8,643 bases of DNA from Acidimicrobiaceae bacterium (GTDB lineage Bacteria; Actinomycetota; Acidimicrobiia; Acidimicrobiales; UBA8190): contig DMNK01000056.1 in the NCBI GenBank assembly GCA_003453695.1, positions 9,353 through 17,995 of the forward strand, written 5' to 3'. Below are positions 1-6,690 of this stretch, in pieces. The notes beneath the pieces are model-generated. The model had not been told where the DNA came from. It was given only the letters and a program-made list of their open reading frames with translations, and made no database searches. Each line of letters starts with the position of its first letter. The first letter of the stretch is position 1. A program made the translations under genes and the position numbers.

Positions 1-1365
1 ATGATGGAGAACCATTCCTTCGACAACCTGCTCGGCGACCTCTCCCGCACCCGCCGGGACGTGGTCGGCCAATTCAGCTACGACACCCGTGCACCGATCT
101 ACACGAATCGAGATGCCAAGGGGAACGTGGTGGCTCCCTGGCACATCACGACGACGTGCCAACCGGGTGGCGTCGACCAGAGCTGGAACGTGAGCCACCG
201 GTCGATGTTCTGGTCGTACGGCAACTCGCCCGAGACGAGCTACACCCAGGCCTACGACCCGGCCACGTTCGACTACTCGGCTCCGCTGTCGCAGGTTCCG
301 CTCGCCCCGAGGACCATGCAGGGCTTCGTGATCGCCAACGGCGGGACGCCACCCATGGGGTACTGGACGGCAGACGAGCTCCCCTTCACCCATTCCATGG
401 CGCAGGCCTTCACCATCGCCAACTTCTGGTTCTGCTCGACGCCGTGCCAGACCTATCCCAACCGGCGCTTCCTCTACGCCGGCACCGCCTTCGGCGACAT
501 CTCCACCGACAACAGCACGATCTTCGACACCAGCACCGTGCCGCCCTCCATCGTGGGCCCACCGCCCAACGGCACCATTTTCGACCGCCTCAGTCAGTAC
601 GGCATCCCGTGGCGCAACTACTTCTACGACCTGCCCAACACGGGCATCATCCCCACCACGGTGCAGAAGTACCCGACGCACATCGTCCCGGTGGAGGAGT
701 TCTTCGCCGACTGCGCGGCGGGGACACTGCCGGCGGTGAGCTTCGTCGACCCCGAGTCGGGGGTCCCCGGCGTGGCCGGGGGCGCCGTCGCCTCCCTGCC
801 AGGGGTCCGGAATCTGCCCGGCGTGCAGAGCGCCAACGACTTCGTCCAGACCATCGACGGCGACCAGGAGTCACCTGCCGACATGGCGTACGGCGAGAAT
901 TTCGTGGCCCGGGTGGTGAACGCCGTGCTCGCCTCCCCGGCCTGGGAACGCACCCTGCTCATCTGGACGTTCGACGAGCACGGCGGCTACGCCGACCACA
1001 TCCCGCCGCCGGCGGCCATCCCGCCCGACGGGATCGGCCCCCAGCTCGCCAAGGGCGACTTCGTGGGGGGCTATGACCTGTACGGACCCCGGGTGCCCGC
1101 CGTCGTGGTGTCCGCCTATGCCAGGCCCAGCTCGGTGTCGAACGTCGTCTACGACCACACCTCGGTCCTCGCCACCATCGAGGCCAAGTGGAACCTGCCG
1201 GCATGCACCTATCGCGACGCCAACGCCGCAACCGTGCGCGACTGCCTGCAGACGACGGCGGCACTGCTCGACCCGCCCGTCCTGCCCGCCCCCGCCCCGG
1301 CCCTGCCCGGCGGGCTCCAGTGCTCGAGCCCGGTTCCGTCGGGCGTCGCACCGGCCGTGCCCTAG
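1..1365 (+). CDS. Phosphoesterase / phospholipase C-AcpA family hydrolase, 5'-truncated
   Basis: Metal-dependent phosphoesterase of the alkaline-phosphatase-like superfamily (PF04185 type: phospholipase C, acid phosphatase AcpA), hydrolysing phosphate mono- or diesters; members are usually exported. The visible 454 residues open directly with the family's first metal motif (MMENHSFDN; Glu3 and Asn4 are the expected metal ligands). Normally this follows a hydrophobic beta-strand and often a signal peptide, so the true start is probably left of the window even though the first codon is ATG. The PFTH motif is at 128-131. The nucleophile motif TYPNRR is at 151-156, with Thr151 the likely nucleophile. 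The second metal motif, TFDEHGGYADH, is at 323-333 (Asp325, Glu326, His327). The last 30 residues are a Pro/Ala-rich tail containing one Cys. The gene ends with TAG at 1363-1365, one base before the stop of the convergent reductase gene. Family is secure; substrate is unknown. Confidence 0.88.
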   Translation: MMENHSFDNLLGDLSRTRRDVVGQFSYDTRAPIYTNRDAKGNVVAPWHITTTCQPGGVDQSWNVSHRSMFWSYGNSPETSYTQAYDPATFDYSAPLSQVPLAPRTMQGFVIANGGTPPMGYWTADELPFTHSMAQAFTIANFWFCSTPCQTYPNRRFLYAGTAFGDISTDNSTIFDTSTVPPSIVGPPPNGTIFDRLSQYGIPWRNYFYDLPNTGIIPTTVQKYPTHIVPVEEFFADCAAGTLPAVSFVDPESGVPGVAGGAVASLPGVRNLPGVQSANDFVQTIDGDQESPADMAYGENFVARVVNAVLASPAWERTLLIWTFDEHGGYADHIPPPAAIPPDGIGPQLAKGDFVGGYDLYGPRVPAVVVSAYARPSSVSNVVYDHTSVLATIEAKWNLPACTYRDANAATVRDCLQTTAALLDPPVLPAPAPALPGGLQCSSPVPSGVAPAVP

Positions 1366-1390
1366 GTCAGGGCTTCTCCAGCAGCTGGAG
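1359..1390. terminator. Possible weak bidirectional terminator at the convergent gene junction
   Basis: Two small perfect inverted repeats lie side by side where the convergent genes meet. GCCCT/AGGGC (1359-1363 and 1369-1373, 5-base loop) spans both stop codons. CTCCAG/CTGGAG (1376-1381 and 1385-1390, 3-base loop) lies in the last codons of the reductase gene. Neither is followed by a clear T-run, so factor-independent termination is only a suggestion. In GC-rich DNA such short stems also arise by chance. Confidence 0.25.
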
Positions 1391-2218
1391 GTCCTCTTGG
1401 CCGAGGTGCAACTCGCCGGCGGCGCAGTTCTCCTCCAGATGGGCGAGCGACGAGGTACCGGGAATGGGCAGCATCACCGGCGAACGCTCGAGCAGCCAGG
1501 CCAGTGCCACCTGGGCCGGGGTGGCGCCGACGCGCTCTGCGACCTGGCGCAACGGCCCGCCCTCCCGCAACAGCCGGCCACTGGCGATGGGGAACCAGGG
1601 GATGAAGCCGATGTCCTCGGCTTCGCAGTGACGAAGCACGTCTTCGGCATGCCGGTCGGCCAGGTTGTAGAGGTTCTGGACGCTCACGACGGGGACGACC
1701 CGGCGGGCCGCCTCGATGTCAGACACCGAGACCTCGGACAGCCCGACCTCGGCCACCTTCCCTTCTCGGCGTAGTTCAGCGAGCAGGCCGAACTGGTCCT
1801 CGGCTGGCACGGTCGGGTCGATGCGATGCAGCTGGAACAGGTCGATGCGCTCCACGCCGAGACGGCGCAGGCTCATCTCGCACTCCTGACGCAGGTACTC
1901 CGGGCGCCCGAGCGGGTGCCACCGGCCCGGCCCCGTGCGCAGGAGCCCCGCCTTGGTGGCGACCACCAGCCCGTCGTAGGGATGGAGCGCCTCGAAGAGC
2001 AGATCCTCGGCGACATAGGGCCCGTAGGAGTCGGCGGTGTCGAAGAAGTCGACGCCCAGCGACGCCGCCCGGCGGAGCACGTCGAGCGCCTGCGACCGGT
2101 CGGCGGGCGGGCCCCACACCCCTTTTCCCGGTAGCTGCATGGTCCCGTAGCCGAGACGGCGCACCTGCAGCGACCCGAGCGCGAACGTCCCGCTCGCTTC
2201 GACGGGGCGACCGCTCAC
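1367..2218 (-). CDS. Aldo/keto reductase family oxidoreductase
   Basis: NAD(P)H-dependent aldo/keto reductase of 283 residues, a normal length for this TIM-barrel family, probably cytoplasmic and reducing an aldehyde or ketone to an alcohol. The classical catalytic tetrad is complete: Asp60 and Tyr65 in [10 protein letters not shown], Lys89 in VATKAG, and His131 in LFQLHRID. The QNLYN motif is at 181-185 and the C-terminal cofactor-phosphate loop PIPGTSS at 251-257. The start is GTG at 2218-2216, which overlaps the stop of the upstream TPP gene as GTGA; a GGAGG Shine-Dalgarno sits 6 bases before it. The same frame stays open far upstream by chance, but that Arg-rich extension is antisense-style noise and not part of the protein. 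It is the last gene of a three-gene unit, so it probably handles the carbonyl product of the preceding enzymes. The substrate cannot be read from the sequence. Confidence 0.9.
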   Translation of the reverse strand: MSGRPVEASGTFALGSLQVRRLGYGTMQLPGKGVWGPPADRSQALDVLRRAASLGVDFFDTADSYGPYVAEDLLFEALHPYDGLVVATKAGLLRTGPGRWHPLGRPEYLRQECEMSLRRLGVERIDLFQLHRIDPTVPAEDQFGLLAELRREGKVAEVGLSEVSVSDIEAARRVVPVVSVQNLYNLADRHAEDVLRHCEAEDIGFIPWFPIASGRLLREGGPLRQVAERVGATPAQVALAWLLERSPVMLPIPGTSSLAHLEENCAAGELHLGQEDLQLLEKP

Positions 2219-3771
2219 GTGGGACCTCCGATCACCGCTTCGACCAGCGCGGGCCCGGGCTCGTCGAGGGCCCGCCGCAGATGGTCGGCGAACTCCTCGC
2301 TGGTGGTGGACCGCCAGGCGGGGACGCCCATACCCCGGGCCAGGGCCACGAAATCGAGTGCCGGAGGGGCCAGCTGCAGCACCCGGTTGGCACGCTCGCC
2401 ACCGGCTCCGGCGCCCACCCGGCCCAGCTCCATGGCCAAGATGGCATACGAACGGTTGGCGTAGACGACGGTGGTCACGTCGAGACCTTCTCGGGCCTGG
2501 GTCCACAGTGACTGGAGCGTGTACATGGCGCTGCCGTCGGCCTCGAGGCACAGCACCTTGCGGTCGGGACAGGCGACGGCTGCCCCGGTGGCGACGGGCA
2601 TGCCCTGGCCGATGGCCCCCCCGGTCAACGTGAGCCAGGTGTGCGGCGGGCAGCCTGCAGTGGCGCCGGGGACGAAGATGCCGGCGGTGTTGGCTTCGTC
2701 GGAGACCACCGCCCCCTCCGGGAGCAGGGCGCCGATCACCACCGCCGCCGACTGGGCGTCGAGCGGACCGCTTGGCACCTCGGGACGTGACGGCGGCTGG
2801 CGCGTCACCGAGGCGGGCGCGCCCAGGGCGTCGGCCAGCGCTTCCAGCGCCGCCACCACGTCGTCGCGCGCCGAGGCCAGCACATGGACCTCGCATCCGT
2901 CGGGGACGAGGTCGCTGGGTTTGTCCGGATAGGCGAAGAACGACGCCGGGGCGACCGTGCCGGCCAGCACGAGGTGGCGCGTTCCCTGCAGTTGCATGGC
3001 GGTGAGCTCGGCCAGATAGGCGAGGCGCTCCACGACCGGCCGGCCCGCGCCCCGTTCGTGCACGGCCGGGAAGGTCTCGGCCAGGAGCCGGGCACCGCTG
3101 TCCTCGGCGACGCGCGCCGCCGCCACCAGGCCGCGCTCGCCCATGGCCGGCCCGCCCAGGAGCAGCACCGAGGGCTCGCCGGTCTGCAGGGTCTTGGCCA
3201 GCTGGTCCACCACCTCGACGGGCACCGTCGCCGGCGGAGGCGCCATGGGCAGCGGCCCGGCGGGCGGGGCCGCCTCGTTCCACGACACGTCGGCGGGGAC
3301 CACGAGCGTCGCCACCCCACCGGGAGCGGTGCGGGCCTGCACCACCGCTTCGGCACCGTCGGCGGGAAGGGTCCGGCCCGAGGTGCTCGAGCGGTACCAG
3401 ACCGACACGGGCCGGGCCAGGCTGGCGATGTCGCTCTGCAGGGGGGCGTCGTAGGCCTGGTGGTAGGTGGCGTGGTCGCCCACCACGTTCACGACGGGGG
3501 TGTGGGCGCGCCGGGCGTTGTGGAGATTGGCGATGCCGTTGGCGAGGCCCGGGCCCAGGTGCAGCAGCGTGGCGGCGGGCTTGCCCGCCATGCGTCCGTA
3601 GCCGTCGGCGGCGCCGGTGGCGACGCCTTCGTACAGCGCCAGCACGGCGCGCATCTCCGGCACCTCGTCGAGAGCGGCCACGAAGTGCATCTCCGAGGTG
3701 CCGGGGTTGGTGAAGCACACGTCGACCCCGCAGGAGACGAGCGTGCGGATGAGTGATTGGGCGCCGTTCAC
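2215..3771 (-). CDS. ilvX: Thiamine-diphosphate-dependent enzyme, acetolactate synthase large subunit-like (IlvX type)
   Basis: TPP enzyme of 518 residues with the standard three-domain order: pyrimidine-binding domain (about 1-165), central domain (about 185-320), PP-binding domain (about 340-515). The activating glutamate is Glu48 in [15 protein letters not shown]. The TPP/Mg motif is EADGSAMYT (410-418) ending at Asn439; its first Gly is replaced by Ala (ADG, not GDG). The N-terminus ([10 protein letters not shown], then [14 protein letters not shown]) closely resembles, from memory, mycobacterial IlvX, hence the symbol. His71 in [11 protein letters not shown] sits where benzoylformate decarboxylase has an active-site His, and canonical acetolactate synthases do not, so a 2-oxoacid decarboxylase or carboligase role is as plausible as acetolactate synthesis. 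The GTG start at 3771-3769 is chosen from the conserved N-terminus; its Shine-Dalgarno is weak. It lies 18 bp after the FAD oxidase gene and overlaps the reductase by 4 bases. No small regulatory subunit gene is nearby. Confidence 0.85.
   Translation of the reverse strand: MNGAQSLIRTLVSCGVDVCFTNPGTSEMHFVAALDEVPEMRAVLALYEGVATGAADGYGRMAGKPAATLLHLGPGLANGIANLHNARRAHTPVVNVVGDHATYHQAYDAPLQSDIASLARPVSVWYRSSTSGRTLPADGAEAVVQARTAPGGVATLVVPADVSWNEAAPPAGPLPMAPPPATVPVEVVDQLAKTLQTGEPSVLLLGGPAMGERGLVAAARVAEDSGARLLAETFPAVHERGAGRPVVERLAYLAELTAMQLQGTRHLVLAGTVAPASFFAYPDKPSDLVPDGCEVHVLASARDDVVAALEALADALGAPASVTRQPPSRPEVPSGPLDAQSAAVVIGALLPEGAVVSDEANTAGIFVPGATAGCPPHTWLTLTGGAIGQGMPVATGAAVACPDRKVLCLEADGSAMYTLQSLWTQAREGLDVTTVVYANRSYAILAMELGRVGAGAGGERANRVLQLAPPALDFVALARGMGVPAWRSTTSEEFADHLRRALDEPGPALVEAVIGGPT
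2225..2229 (-). promoter_or_regulatory. Shine-Dalgarno for the aldo/keto reductase gene
   Basis: On the minus strand GGAGG lies 6 bases upstream of the GTG start at 2218, inside the last codons of the TPP gene. It decides the reductase start within an otherwise much longer open frame, and the GTGA overlap suggests translational coupling. Confidence 0.75.
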
Positions 3772-3789
3772 GAGTGCACGTCCAGGTCG

Positions 3790-5163
3790 TCAGTCGAAGA
3801 TCTTGCCCGGGTTCAAGATGCCCTTCGGGTCGAAGGCCGACTTGATACGGCGCATGAGGGCGATCTTGGCCGGGTCCTCGAGCTCCAGGAAGTAACGCTT
3901 CTTGTCCGTCCCCACGCCGTGCTCGCCGGTGATGGCGCCGCCCACGGCCACGCCGGCGGCGAAGATGACGTCGAGGAGCCGTTGGCGGCGGGCGGGATCG
4001 GGCTGGAAGACCGAGAGGTGCACGTTGCCGTCGCCCACGTGCCCGCATCCGGTCACGAGTGACTGGTGCTCCTCGGCGAAGCTGGCCACCCGGGCGAGAA
4101 AGCTGGGGATCACCGCCCGCGGGACCACCACGTCCACGATGTCGTCGGCGCCTGAGGCCTTGGCCACGAAGAAGGCCCGCTCGCGTGCCGAGATGAGCTG
4201 CGCTCCGGCCTGGGGCGGGAGCACGTAGACGTCGACGGCACCGAGCTGCGACAGCAGCTCTCCCACGGCGGCCACGTCCCCGTCCAAGCGGTCCTCGTGC
4301 GACGACTCCAGCACCACCACCAGATAGGCGGTGGCCTTGGCCTGCACGTCGGCCGGGATGCCGAGGTCGAGGCCGGCGGCACCGGTGATGCCCGCCATGA
4401 CCAGCGCGTCCACGTACTCCAAGATGCGCGGCCCGATCCCGCTGTGCACCAGGCGCGGCACGGCCCGGGTCACCTCGTCGACGGTGGTGAACGGGGCGAG
4501 GACGGTGGCGGCCAGCGGCGGGCGGGGGTAGAGCTTCAACGTGGCCTCGGTGACGAGCGCCAACGTGCCCTCCGAACCGACGATGAGCTGGGTCAGGTCG
4601 TAGCCGGTGGCGGACTTCACGAACTTTCCGCCGGTGCGGATCACCTGCCCGCCGGCCAGCACCGCTTCGAGCCCGAGCACCTGGTGTCGCGTCACCCCGT
4701 ACTTGATGGCCCGCATGCCGCCGGCGTTGGTGGCCACGTTGCCACCCAGCGAGGCGCTCGCCTCGCCGGGGAACACCGGGTACACGAGGCCCACCCCGGC
4801 TGTCGCCTCGTCCAGCTGGGCGAGGGTGGCGCCCGGCTCCACCACGGCGACGTGGTTGTCGGTGTCGAGCTCCTTGATGGCGTGCATGCGCTCGAAGGAC
4901 ACCACGACGGCGTCGGGCGTGGGCACGGCGGCGCCGGACAAGCCGGTGCCGCTCCCCCTGGCGACGACGGGCACGCGCTCGTCGTCGGCCACGCGCAGGA
5001 TCTCCGACACCTCGGCCGTCGAGCCCGGCTTCACCACGGCTGCCGGCACGACCGGCACCGCCGTCAGCGACTCGTCGTGGCTGTAGTCCTCCGACACGTC
5101 GTCGCCGGCTACGGCGTTGTCGGGCCCGACGATCTCGGCGAACAGTCCGACGATGTCCCCCAT
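3790..5163 (-). CDS. FAD-linked 2-hydroxyacid oxidase/dehydrogenase (GlcD / D-lactate dehydrogenase family)
   Basis: Flavoprotein of 457 residues in the VAO/PCMH family with FAD-oxidase C-terminal domain, typical length for GlcD-like or D-lactate/D-2-hydroxyglutarate dehydrogenases. It should oxidise a D-2-hydroxyacid (glycolate, D-lactate or similar) to the 2-oxoacid. FAD-binding motifs are [13 protein letters not shown] (67-79), the [20 protein letters not shown] stretch (137-156) and [16 protein letters not shown] (186-201). The C-terminal domain has GHVGDGNVH (374-382) and ITGEHGVG (411-418); His375, His382 and Glu414 match the metal-ligand pattern of human D2HGDH/LDHD. The ATG at 5163 is preceded by a strong GGGAGG; the same frame is open beyond it, but that stretch lacks family similarity. 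No GlcE or GlcF partner (second flavin subunit, Fe-S subunit) is next to it, which favours a stand-alone dehydrogenase over a glycolate oxidase complex. It is the first gene of the minus-strand unit. Confidence 0.92.
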   Translation of the reverse strand: MGDIVGLFAEIVGPDNAVAGDDVSEDYSHDESLTAVPVVPAAVVKPGSTAEVSEILRVADDERVPVVARGSGTGLSGAAVPTPDAVVVSFERMHAIKELDTDNHVAVVEPGATLAQLDEATAGVGLVYPVFPGEASASLGGNVATNAGGMRAIKYGVTRHQVLGLEAVLAGGQVIRTGGKFVKSATGYDLTQLIVGSEGTLALVTEATLKLYPRPPLAATVLAPFTTVDEVTRAVPRLVHSGIGPRILEYVDALVMAGITGAAGLDLGIPADVQAKATAYLVVVLESSHEDRLDGDVAAVGELLSQLGAVDVYVLPPQAGAQLISARERAFFVAKASGADDIVDVVVPRAVIPSFLARVASFAEEHQSLVTGCGHVGDGNVHLSVFQPDPARRQRLLDVIFAAGVAVGGAITGEHGVGTDKKRYFLELEDPAKIALMRRIKSAFDPKGILNPGKIFD

Positions 5164-5165
5164 GT

Positions 5166-5174
5166 CTCCCTCCC
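5166..5174 (-). promoter_or_regulatory. Shine-Dalgarno for the FAD oxidase gene
   Basis: On the minus strand GGGAGGGAG lies just upstream of the ATG at 5163; the GGGAGG part has 5 bases of spacing. It fixes this ATG as the start, although the frame is open for about 400 bases further upstream. Confidence 0.7.
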
Positions 5175-5287
5175 GCCGAGGCCGTATTCCCACGCTAGTG
5201 CGCCGCGCCGTGACCGATTCGTGCCCGGGAGGTGACGCGGACGGGGCAGATGGGCAGGTAGTGGGCCCGACACCCGCAACGCTGCCC

Positions 5288-5310
5288 GGGCGCCGTCCAC
5301 AGGGCGCCGT
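5288..5310. repeat. 9-bp direct repeat, 14-bp period
   Basis: GGGCGCCGT occurs at 5288-5296 and again at 5302-5310. Each copy contains the palindromic core GGCGCC. Two same-face-like sites in a divergent promoter region could be operator half-sites, but short GC-rich repeats are easily accidental. Confidence 0.4.
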
Positions 5311-5380
5311 GGCGACGTGACCGGGGGGCAGGGTGCCCCGCTTGGATGAAGCTCCGAGGGACTGAAAGAGTGTTCGCCAC

Positions 5381-6553
5381 ATGAACTGGGTCGACTGGGT
5401 CCTGCTCGTCCTGGTGGCGGCGGCTGGGGTGCACGGCCTTCGGCTCGGGGCGGCCATGCAGGTGCTGTCCTTCGGGGGCTTCTGGCTGGGGCTGTTCCTC
5501 GGCGCCCTGTTGGCCCCGGTGTTCCTGCACAGCCTGCACGGCACGCTGAGCAAGACGCTCGTGGCGGCCGTGATCATGTTCGGCTTGGCGGGCCTGCTCG
5601 GCGGGCTGGGCCGGGTGCTGGGCGGTCATTCGAGCGTGGCGTTGCAACGGCTCCAGCTCGGCCCGGTGGACTCCGGCTTCGGAGCGGTGGTGGCGGTGGT
5701 GGCCACCCTGATCGCCGCCTGGCTGGTGGCGAGCATCGTGGTGAACAGCCGCTACACGAGCTTCGACTCCGCCCTGCGCAACTCACGCATCCTGCGCTCG
5801 CTCGACAGCATCATGCCGGCACCACCGCAGGTGTTCGCCCGCATCGAGTCGTTCCTCGCCACTGAAGGCTTCCCGGTCGTGTTCACCGGACTGCCCCCCT
5901 CTGCGGTGGGCCCCGTCACCTTGCCCACCGACGCCGCCGTGCGCTCCGCCGTGGTGGCGGCGAGCCCGTCCACGGTGCAGGTCGCCGGAGAAGGCTGCGG
6001 GGTCATTCAAGAAGGGTCGGGCTTCGTGGTCAGCCCTGACTACGTGGTGACCAACGCCCACGTGGTGGCCGGCATCTCCCGTCCGGCCGTCCTCGACTCC
6101 AAAGGGCGCCACGAGGCCACCCCCGTCCTTTTCGACCCGGAGCTCGACATCGCCGAGCTGTACGTGCCGGGGCTGCCCGACCCACCGGCCAACCTCGACA
6201 CCGGGCTCGTGAGCAGGGGAGCCACCGGGGCAGTACTCGGCTACCCCGAGGGTGGCCCCTTCCAGTACGGGGCGGCGGCGGTGCAGGCGGTCTTCCAAGC
6301 GACCGGTCTCGACATCTATGGGACGTCCCAGACGGTGCGCACCGTGTACCAGCTGTCCGCCACGGTGCAGCCCGGCAACTCGGGCGGCCCCCTCGTGCAG
6401 CCCGACGGGCGCGTGGTGGGCGTGGTCTTCGCCCGCTCCACCACCGACGCCAATGTCGGTTACGCCCTGGCCATGCCCAAAGTCGTCCAGGACATCAACA
6501 CCGCCGACCACAAGACCACGGCGACGTCGACGGGCGGCTGCGTCAACGGCTGA
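5381..6553 (+). CDS. marP: MarP-like membrane-anchored serine protease (CvpA-like domain plus trypsin-like domain)
   Basis: Membrane protease of 390 residues. Four hydrophobic segments (about 5-21, 25-50, 58-81, 99-122) form the CvpA/colicin V production-like N-terminus. A linker (about 123-185) leads to a trypsin-like fold facing the cell exterior. The triad is His227 (TNAHVVAG), Asp256 (ELDIAEL) and Ser334 (QPGNSGGPL). Cys206 and Cys387 are spaced as in Mycobacterium tuberculosis MarP (Rv3671c), where recalled positions are Cys214, His235, Asp264, Ser343 and Cys395, an almost constant offset of 8-9; there the cysteines form a disulfide linked to activity. That protein is needed for acid and oxidative stress resistance in the host; here an envelope stress role is inferred. 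The in-frame TGA at 5363-5365 means ATG 5381 is the first possible start. The Shine-Dalgarno is weak (GAAAGAG). The gene reads away from the FAD oxidase unit and precedes the GH15 gene by 137 bp. Confidence 0.92.
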   Translation: MNWVDWVLLVLVAAAGVHGLRLGAAMQVLSFGGFWLGLFLGALLAPVFLHSLHGTLSKTLVAAVIMFGLAGLLGGLGRVLGGHSSVALQRLQLGPVDSGFGAVVAVVATLIAAWLVASIVVNSRYTSFDSALRNSRILRSLDSIMPAPPQVFARIESFLATEGFPVVFTGLPPSAVGPVTLPTDAAVRSAVVAASPSTVQVAGEGCGVIQEGSGFVVSPDYVVTNAHVVAGISRPAVLDSKGRHEATPVLFDPELDIAELYVPGLPDPPANLDTGLVSRGATGAVLGYPEGGPFQYGAAAVQAVFQATGLDIYGTSQTVRTVYQLSATVQPGNSGGPLVQPDGRVVGVVFARSTTDANVGYALAMPKVVQDINTADHKTTATSTGGCVNG

Positions 6554-6558
6554 TCGGA

Positions 6559-6579
6559 CGGTGGCCGACCCGGTGGCCG
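6559..6579. repeat. 9-bp direct repeat, 12-bp period
   Basis: CGGTGGCCG occurs at 6559-6567 and 6571-6579, starting just after the protease stop codon. The second copy sits in a small CCGG-TGG-CCGG hairpin (6570-6580). There is no T-run, so I do not call a terminator. Confidence 0.45.
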
Positions 6580-6596
6580 GACCGGGGAGACTGACT

Positions 6597-6651
6597 GGGG
6601 TGACCGACCGTGTCCGACCGGGGTGACCGCCGGCTCGTCGTCGTCCGACCG
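6597..6651. repeat. Interleaved short direct repeats (10 bp and 9 bp)
   Basis: GGGGTGACCG occurs at 6597-6606 and 6620-6629 (23-bp period). GTCCGACCG occurs at 6612-6620 and 6643-6651 (31-bp period). The spacer is thus a patchwork of related CCGACCG/TGACCG words, which may be binding sites or remnants of local slippage. Confidence 0.4.
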
Positions 6652-6677
6652 ACGGGAGCACGTCGACGGGAGCAAGT
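6650..6677. repeat. Tandem 14-bp duplication before the GH15 gene
   Basis: CGACGGGAGCACGT (6650-6663) is followed at once by CGACGGGAGCAAGT (6664-6677), identical except for one base. It lies immediately upstream of the ribosome binding site of the GH15 gene, so it would fall in that gene's leader or promoter. Confidence 0.6.
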
Positions 6678-6684
6678 AGAAAGG
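6678..6684 (+). promoter_or_regulatory. Shine-Dalgarno for the GH15 gene
   Basis: AGAAAGG ends 6 bases before GTG 6691. It supports this start together with the conserved family N-terminus (LRIEDYGIIGDT). The nearby GTG at 6684 is in another frame and yields an unrelated Arg-rich product. Confidence 0.65.
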
Positions 6685-6690
6685 TGGACC

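Larger units (their letters stand above)
5164..5380. promoter_or_regulatory. Divergent intergenic region expected to carry both promoters
   Basis: This 217-bp region separates the start codons of two divergently read genes, so promoters for the minus-strand unit and for the protease should lie here. I see no convincing -35/-10 pair. The only -10-like hexamer facing the minus-strand unit is TAGCGT (complement of 5192-5197), without a good -35. The region also contains a direct repeat (5288-5310) and a 6-bp hairpin, GGGGCA/TGCCCC (5325-5330 and 5334-5339), close upstream of the protease gene. No small gene is supported here. Confidence 0.5.

Noticed and set aside
2884..3756. 290-residue ORF antisense to the TPP enzyme
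   Set aside because: Same mirror-frame composition and no domain signature; the sense gene is fully supported.
2219..4048. Upstream extension of the reductase frame, giving an 893-residue fusion-like ORF
   Set aside because: The extension is Arg/Pro/Gly-rich and lies in a different frame from the clearly conserved TPP enzyme on the same strand; the GTG at 2218 with GGAGG is a better start.
4297..5235. 312-residue ORF antisense to the FAD oxidase
   Set aside because: Composition (His, Gly, Arg, Val) is that of a mirror frame, and the opposite strand encodes a complete motif-bearing flavoprotein.
5227..5266. G-quadruplex candidate from several GGG runs
   Set aside because: Loops between the runs are too long (one is about 13 bases) for the usual G-quadruplex pattern.
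5164..5577. Upstream in-frame extension of the FAD oxidase
   Set aside because: It overlaps the protease coding region on the other strand, lacks family similarity, and a strong Shine-Dalgarno precedes the ATG at 5163.
6554..6690. CRISPR-like array
   Set aside because: Repeats are only 9-14 bp, of several different sequences and at irregular periods, with no spacers of constant length and no cas genes in view.
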